This document shows positions 57,314-64,000 of a stretch of 64,000 bases of DNA, in pieces. Position 1 is the stretch's first letter. Each line of letters starts with the position of its first letter. This stretch comes from Geotrypetes seraphini (lineage: Eukaryota > Chordata > Amphibia > Gymnophiona > Dermophiidae). The DNA lies in contig NC_047087.1 in the NCBI RefSeq assembly GCF_902459505.1, forward strand, positions 256,630,603-256,694,602, in the 5' to 3' direction. The translations under genes were made by a program, and so were the position numbers. The notes beneath the pieces were generated by a model that was given only the letters and a program-made list of their open reading frames with translations, was not told the DNA's origin and searched no databases.

Positions 57314-58830
57314 GAAGAAACACTGATTAGCCGTACTCTTCAACCTCTCCCTGAGTACGGGAAAAGTCCCTTTGAACTGGAAAACAGCTAACGTCGTTCC
57401 TCTGCACAAAAAAGGTTGCAGGGCAGAGGCTGCGAATTATAGACCGGTGAGTCTCACTTCGATTGTGAGTAAGCTCATGGAAACGCTAATCAAACGTGAA
57501 TTAGACACTATCCTGAACGAGGAGAATCTATGCAACCCCCACCAACACGGTTTCACCAAGGGTAGGTCATGCCAATCCAATCTTATCAGCTTCTTTGACT
57601 GGGTAACTAGAAAGCTGGACCAAGGAGAGTCCCTGGATGTCGTGTATTTGGACTTCAGTAAAGCTTTCGACAGCGTCCCCCACCATAGATTATTGAACAA
57701 AATGAAATCAATGAGATTAGGTGCAACACTAACTCAATGGGTCAATGACTGGCTAAGTGGTAGACTTCAGAGAGTGTTGGTTAACGGTGCCCTCTCCAAA
57801 ACGTCGAGGGTGACCAGTGGAGTGCCGCAGGGTTCGGTCCTGGGACCGATCCTTTTCAATATATTCATAGGAGATCTGACCCAGGGGCTTCAAGGTAAGA
57901 TAGCATTGTTTGCCGACGACGCCAAACTATGTAACACTAAGTAAAAATGATTTGTCCGACAGCATGAAGCAAGACCTGCTTTTACTGGAACATTGGTCCA
58001 CGACCTGGCAGCTGGGCTTCAACGCAAAAAAATGCAAGATCATGTACCTTGGCAACAATAATCCGTGCAGAACATACACACTGAACGGCGAGACCTTGGC
58101 TAGGACGGCAGCAGAGCGGGACTAAGGGGTGATCATTAGTAAAGACATGAAAACAGCCACCCAAGTGGAAAAGGCTACATCCAAGGCTAGACAAATGCTG
58201 GGTTTTATCTGTAGAAGCTTTGTTAGCCGAAAGCCGGAGGTCATAATGCCATTGTACAGAACTATTGTGAGACCTCATCTGGAGTACTGTGTGCAATTCT
58301 GGAGGCCACACTACCGTAAGGACGTACTGAGAGTTGAGTCGGTTCAGCGCATGGCCACTAGGATGATCTTGGGGCGTAAGGATTTCTCATACGAGGACAG
58401 GCTGCACAGATTGCGGCTATACTCTCTCGAAGAGCATAGGGAGAGGGGAGACATGATTGAGACATTTAAGTACATCACTGGCCGCATAGAGGTGGAAGAC
58501 AACGTTTTCTCTTTCAAGGGTCCGTCGGCCACAAGAGGACATCCGCTAAGAATCAGGGGCGGGAAATTTCATGGGGATACCAGGAAGTACTTCTTCACAG
58601 AAAGAGTGGTAGACCATTGGAACAAACTCCCAGAACAAGTGATCGCGGCCAGCAGCATACAAGATTTTAAGAATAAATAGGATGCCCATGTCGGATCTTT
58701 ACGAGGGCAGTGTAGAGGTGATGCCACCTGTGAGCGACCCCTTAGGAGGTTGTTTGGGGAGGGTTAATGGTGTGGGCAGACTTGATGGGCTATGGCTCTT
58801 TTCTGCCGTCATCTTTCTATGTTTCTATGA
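57314..58830 (+). mobile_element. CR1-type LINE, RT to 3' end, second family
   Basis: It reads LNWKTANVVPLHKKG, NYRPVSLTSIVSKLMETLIK, GFTKGRSCQSNLISFF, VVYLDFSKAFDSVPHH, VTSGVPQGSVLGPILF, FADDAKL, RPHLEYCVQFWRPHY and FFTERVVDHWNKLPE in order. A frame change lies near 57943 and a stop near 58124 (ERD-stop-GVI). It ends TTTCTATGTTTCTATG. It is the most complete LINE in the window, but it is 5'-truncated and dead. Confidence 0.92.
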
Positions 58831-60420
58831 TTGGGTTTGCCGATATGAAAAGAAGCGACTGCTGAGGCCCAGTTGCTTACTATCCAATCCTTGCCGACTC
58901 TGTTGCACTCTTCTGCCCTGAAATATCAGTATCAAGGTTACAACCCCATATAAAACAACCATCAAAATTAAAAATAAAACTGTAAAATATCTTTACATAT
59001 GCGTAAGAATTCCTTTTTTATATATTCTGTATATAGCGCATTGCGAGCCCGTGGTTAAAACACGGATTTAAAATGTGTTCTGTTCGATAATCTGGCTATA
59101 CAAAATAATTCACTGCATCGGTCACAAATCATTCCTTTTTAAAAATGTCCAACTCGGGCCAACAAAAGTAAACTGCAGCCACCTCTCCACCTTTGTTTTG
59201 AGCTCACTTGTGCTTTGCCGCCAATGACGTGAGGGAAAGAACCCCACCCACTAGTAAGGGCAAAGAGCTAGTGCATGCATAAATTGCGTCAATAAACAAC
59301 AAGGATAGTCTGTGCATGTGTTTCATTGCTCTTACAGCGATCAGTGGGATCACTATAGGGTGTGCGTCTGATCAGATCATTTTCATATAGAATCTATAAT
59401 GAATCGGTCGGTCGGCAAAATTCGGCCAAGAATCTCACAACGACGATCCAGATTGGTAAGTTTAGTGAATCGTGTTTCGACAATAGTGTCTTCCTCAGGG
59501 GTCCCCGTTGGTCCTAAGATAAGAACTCGTGGATTATTGATCAGTCCAAATGAACAGGTTCCGCAGTAACTCCGCATAAGAAGCTCTTTATTCATCATAA
59601 AGCAACAGCACAGAGGAGCATATCGCTGGGCTGCAATATTAACATCCACAGAGGCGACTAGTGACACCTAAGGTCAAAGTAGGTGTGGTTTCGGCCAGAA
59701 ATGACCTTAGACACCATTAGGCATGATTCTCTGTCAAAGATAGGCACTGGTAATATAGGCATTTAAAACCCTGGTCTACATTACCGGTGCCTACCTTTAA
59801 TGGGAGCAGCAATTCTACAAATGGCGCCGTAACGTGATTCACACGCAATTGGCATCAGTTTTGTAAGTGGCCACTGATTACCACACCATTTGCAGAATCT
59901 GGCCCTTACTTTCTGTTTTAGAATACCAGCATAATTGGGTACATTTATGCATATGGTCTTATATGTTGCACGTATATCTCCGGTCTAACAATTCTATAAG
60001 GTATGTGTGCGAGGCCTTCCCATGTGTATTCCCACCTGTAAAATAAGCCCTATGTTAGATATGCATGCATTTACCAAACATTGCACAAGTAGATTTTTAG
60101 CATTTATGAGCAAGTGTACACATACGATGCACACATATGCCAGTATTGTTCCAGCCAATCAAGTATCCCCTCATATAACGCCCTTCAAAAGTTTAGTGGT
60201 CCTCAGAAACACCACCTTGTGTTCAATAAGTTTTCACTACACAAAAGCTTTATGTGTTGCATCGTCATTGGATCAATAGATATTTTTTTATTATTATTAT
60301 TTTGATTTTATCTTTAAATATAAATATTTCTTTCACACTCAGAAAACTTCATTCAGTATTATAGTTAAGTATTAGCTAGTACTTCACTTTCTCTGTGGTC
60401 TAAATCAGAGACACTATTTC
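58831..60420. other. Unassigned repeat stretch with a hammerhead-like motif
   Basis: The minus strand has CTGAGGA (59492-59498) followed by GAAAC (59474-59478), a full match to the hammerhead core spacing. Around it are unassigned repeats. No gene is recognised. Confidence 0.4.
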
Positions 60421-60452
60421 ACATGTTTCGCAGTATATTGCTTTCTCAAGGT
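60421..60452 (-). other. Hammerhead-like motif
   Basis: The minus strand reads CTTGAGAAAGC, a loop, then GCGAAACATG, the same pattern as at 41983. It is degraded at the CTGANGA core. Confidence 0.4.
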
Positions 60453-60574
60453 GAAGGCCCTAATAGTATTATCGCCATCCTCAAAGACTACTTTATCTTA
60501 GAAGTATTGTTCCAACAGCACATCCCTCCCAGCTCCTCATCCTTTACTAAGGCACCCATTTCCTCCTACAAAGT

Positions 60575-60780
60575 CAAAAGAAAACTGCAGGTCCTTCATG
60601 CGCTCAGAGCATTACGTACGAACAAAGAGTTCTTGTTTCTCTATAGCTGGACCATCACTGTGGAATGCTTTGTCTGGGACGTTACAATTTTGTGGAAATC
60701 TGCAATTTAGGAAGTTGCTTAAAACCCATCTTTTGTTCAAGCTTTCTTTGAGAGAATATATAAGTTGTATTTTGAGTTAT
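60575..60780 (+). mobile_element. L2-type LINE C-terminal fragment
   Basis: It reads SIAGPSLWNALSG, then FRKLLKTHLLFKLSL, the conserved end of L2-type ORF2. Confidence 0.65.
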
Positions 60781-60838
60781 TACTGGAAAGCTATGTACTA
60801 TATGTAAAAATTATGTTACTTGAGATTTGCTTAGACAT

Positions 60839-60965
60839 ACCCCATTTTACTAAGGTGCCCTATGCATTTATAGCACACAAGCTAACGCGTCCATAGACTA
60901 ACATGCACGCGCTAGCGGTTAACTCACGCAAATATTTAGCGCACGCTACAAACGCATACATTTGC
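60839..60965. mobile_element. Half of a TTA-type MITE
   Basis: It begins CCCCATTTTACTAAGGTGCC and has the inner GCGCTAGCGGTT stretch, but the right end is missing. Confidence 0.5.
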
Positions 60966-61639
60966 TTTTTTTCTGATCTGAAGTTTACCTTTGAAAGCTC
61001 ATCATAAAATGTATTGAATTAGTCCAATAAAAAAAGTTTATCACCTTGTTTTTTTTGTTTTATTTCTTTATATTACCTTAGAAAGTGGACTAACAGAGCT
61101 ACCACACCATTTCACTCAAGTTGCATTCAAGAAATTCCCCAACCCTATATGTCCTGTCTGTATGTCTGTCCAAATTAGATTGTAAGCTCTTCTGAGCAGG
61201 GACCATCTATTGCATGTTAAATGTACAGTGCTATGTACACCTTTCAGCGCTGTAGAAATAATAAATAGTAGTAGTAGTAGAGGTAGGTGCAGATTTTACA
61301 TGCAAGTCAAAAAAGAGGCACAGAAATGGGTGGGTCATAGGCAGATTGTCGGCATTCCTTTAAGTTATGCAAATAGTTAATAGAATAGAGGTATCTGTAT
61401 CTCAATTTAGGCTTGTAATAACAGTTCGTTCCGTCTGGCTACAGCCATTGGAACGAACACCAGTATCACACCACTCGCCAAGAGCTCCACACTGATATCT
61501 TATAAATAGAAGAAAATCAATATTTTTGGGGACCATCAGATAATATGAATAATCTAGTCACTTCCAGATTAAACATATGAAGTGACTGGATTACCGTATC
61601 CCATATTTAGATAGTCATCTGTTAATGGAAAAATCATAT
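60966..61639. other. Unassigned sequence with a SINE-like tail
   Basis: 61170-61285 (AGATTGTAAGCTCTTCTGAG ... GCGCTGTAGAAATAATAAAT then TAG repeats) is the 3' tail of a common SINE or LINE. The rest is not recognised. Confidence 0.45.
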
Positions 61640-62210
61640 TTTATATGTTATCAAGGGTGCCTTTATGCAGATGAGGGTTCTTTCAAGAGTGAGACCAATG
61701 TTATCAGCATTAGATTTCCAAATTGTGGTTCAAAGTCTTGCCATGAACAAAATAGATTTCTGTAATGCACAGTTTTTAGGCATTACCAAAGCTAGGGTTC
61801 GTGCCTTGCAGATGATACAGAGCACAACTGCGAGGTTCATTACTGGAATGTCATGATATGATCGTATAACTCCAGTTTATTAAAAAAAAAAAAAAAATTA
61901 CTTTGGTTGCTCGTTGAATTTTGAATTGCGTACAAAATTTTGACTATCATACACCATGTACCCTATGGAGAGGCACCATGGTATTTGACCCAAGCTTTGA
62001 GGAAATATATGCCAAATTGGGCTTTATGATCAGAATCTGCAATGAGACTAACCTTGGAAAATAATCATGAAGTACATTACAGAAAAACTTGTCTGGCAGC
62101 TGTCTCTGTGGCAGGTCCAAGGCTATGGAAGTCAATGAAAGGCTCACAAAGGCTGTATGCAGACGTCCAAGTCCTTTAAAAAATCTTTAAAGACATGTTG
62201 ATTTGTAAGA
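61640..62210 (+). mobile_element. L2-type LINE, post-RT fragment
   Basis: It reads RVLSRVRPMLSALDFQIVV, NKIDFCNAQFLG and LQMIQSTTARFITG, then a degraded continuation to about 62210 (including GPRLWKSMKG-type residues near 62110). An A-run interrupts it at 61880. Confidence 0.75.
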
Positions 62211-62890
62211 GCATTCCAGATCTAAGTATTTTATAAATGAGCAGATGTTGATACCTTTCCTATGATGACTGAATCTGAGATGATAGTCTGATGCAATCTG
62301 TCTTGTTTGACTTGTGAATGATAAATTTTATGGGTTTGCTTTTTATTCTTATGTATGTGAAGGGATAGACATTTTTAAAATAAATATCAGTGTAAATTTA
62401 GGCTTGGGCATTTGCACCACCTAATTTTAAGCACGACTTATAGAATAATGCTTTTTTGGCACTGATTTTTTTAGGCGCCATATATAGAATATACCCCAGA
62501 ATGCCCATGGTTGTACACAAAATTGTGCACAAAACCCATGCTACGTTGTGTACAAAGCCTCCTGCATTTTTTTTTACACCGGCTTCAGAGTCCAGTAGTC
62601 TGTTTTATGAATTGTGTAAGGCTGTACCTGAATGCAAGAATTGTAAGGGAGATCAGAAGACACCGAGATGAAGTAAACAGTCAAATCCTACAATATTTTA
62701 CACTGGAAATTTTGAAGTTAAATTTTCTTGAAGTTTTAGATATTTTTTTTTTCCACCACCTTGGAATAGTTTTAAAAAATGTTACCAATGGAATTACAAA
62801 CAACAATTTGTTTATTTCAAACATTTTGAATCACAAGCCAGAGGTTATGTCTGTTTAGAAGTTGTTTTCCTCGCTCTCCTTCCTGGCTTA
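62211..62890. other. Unassigned sequence
   Basis: No gene motif is recognised. The small reading frames near 62460-62850 look accidental. Confidence 0.35.
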
Positions 62891-63030
62891 GGGCTCCTTT
62901 TACTAAGGTGCGTTAGGACATTAGCGCGTGCTAGACGCTAACGCCTCCATAGAGCTTGCATTAGTATTTTCATCTATAGCATTGTTTTGCGCGTGCTAAA
63001 ACCACTAGCGCACCTTAGTAAAAGGAGCCC
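62891..63030. mobile_element. TTA-type palindromic MITE
   Basis: GGGCTCCTTTTACTAAGGTG at the left is mirrored at the right. TTA lies on both sides. Confidence 0.8.
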
Positions 63031-64000
63031 TTAGTAAACTATGCATGGCATGAATTTTCAATGCAGTTGAATTTTCTTTGATTATATAGTTCTAAAAATT
63101 TAGAAACATTCATGGCTCCATTGTTAGAAACATTGTACTGTATTCCAATTTATATTATATCAATGTATAAACTAATAAAAATAGTTATCCAGTTCCAGCA
63201 TTTATTTTGCATCACAGTAAAATGGTTTAATTCTTACACCCTCCTCCTCACCCTTTTCCAACATACAGTATCTAATGATAACTGATTGATGGGCAGGAAG
63301 TTGCCTTAATGAGCTTGGTAGCATTTCCACTTACTCTGCTGCATCATTGTCCAACCTAACATAAAGGGTCAAAAGCTGGTTATGATTCTGGAAAAGGAGG
63401 TCTGGATGAACTGCAGTGGAATACAAATTTTATGTTACTTTGATTCATTCTGGCATCCCACCCAGTTGTTGGTCAATTTTTATTAGCTAATCCTATTTAG
63501 ATAATGTTTTAAAGGGAACTAGAATTGCAGAAAAATCCCACAACAGGTACAAGATCTGCATCAAGCCTCAGAAGTCAAGCCCTGGAGCTTAGGATGGCCA
63601 ATTTGCCCTTCATTTGGAAGGCAAGTTCTTCATTTCGGAAGATAAATGGTCTTTCTTTAATACCTCTCAGACTGTATCTGACTGCTGAGCACCCTCCAGC
63701 ACTGAGGTCTTATTTTCTTTGCACTAGTTATTCTGTTAATGCATCATCTGTAAATTCACTGCATATTTATACAGTGTGATGACTCACAGAAACAAAACAC
63801 AGGGCCTTCAAGTGAATTTGTCGATTTCTCAGTCTCATCCTGTTGAAAATCAACACAACAATTTGCCCACACTTTGGAGAAACCATCCTGTTTTTCTTTT
63901 CCATGAAGGTGATCTCCAAAGGAAACCCAGGTAGTGCAGGAGTAAGAGCTGTCTGCACACGGCAGGCGGGAACATGGACGCTCTAGCCATCTGTTGCTCT
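63031..64000. other. Unassigned sequence to the window end
   Basis: No repeat family or coding motif is recognised. It could be unique intergenic sequence or a gene part that I cannot identify. Confidence 0.4.

Noticed and set aside
59383-59667. Hypothetical protein on the minus strand
   Set aside because: It overlaps a hammerhead-like repeat and shows no recognisable motif.

Overview
The window is vertebrate nuclear DNA with few genes and heavy repeat content. The repeat mix is CR1 and L2 LINEs, Tx1/L1-type LINEs, Penelope-like elements, hAT, Tigger and mariner-like DNA transposons, tRNA- and 5S-derived SINEs, and hundreds of bases of short palindromic MITEs with TTA target sites. This mix, together with the host genes, suggests an amphibian, and a caecilian is my best guess. 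That guess rests on repeat style and was not checked by search.

The only host genes I can support are two tandem, same-strand copies of an interferon-induced TPR gene closest to IFIT5 (exon 2 at 34498-35956 and 50317-51772). Both lack the start codon in the large exon, as expected for IFIT genes, which carry the ATG in a tiny first exon. A strong candidate for that first exon lies at about 11557-11632. It has ISRE-like interferon elements at 11415-11479, a TATA box at 11527, and an ATG followed after two bases by a splice donor. Joined in phase to exon 2 it gives M-G-E-I-S-K, which aligns without gaps to IFIT5 (MSEIRK), with the RNA-pocket residues Q41, K150, Y156 and R186 at their expected positions. 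The implied intron is 22.9 kb and full of transposons. I found no separate first exon for the second gene.

Layout: 0.1-4.3 kb, minus-strand class I endogenous retrovirus fossil with a tRNA-SINE; 4.3-7.0 kb, three L2 LINE pieces; 7.28-7.46 kb, a cluster of small hairpins; 8.1-9.5 kb, a copy of the IFIT 3' flank with no gene attached; 9.9-11.1 kb, L1 piece and a foldback element; 11.4-11.6 kb, IFIT promoter and exon 1; 11.6-34.4 kb, the intron, with nested hAT, CR1, Tigger and PLE insertions; 34.5-36.1 kb, IFIT copy 1; 36.2-38.5 kb, L2, L1 and CR1 pieces; 38.5-41.8 kb, the 3' flank of copy 1; 41.9-50.3 kb, mixed repeats including a 5S-derived SINE, a Tc1 transposase remnant and a solo LTR; 50.3-52.6 kb, IFIT copy 2 and its flank; 52.6-64 kb, a Penelope element carrying a Tigger element that itself carries a GC-rich hairpin array, then a fairly long CR1 and more L2 remnants.

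The repeated IFIT 3' flank (three copies, two of them about 99% identical over some 400 bp) and the mosaic pattern of divergence between the two IFIT coding exons point to recent tandem duplication with gene conversion and possible selection at the RNA-binding pocket.
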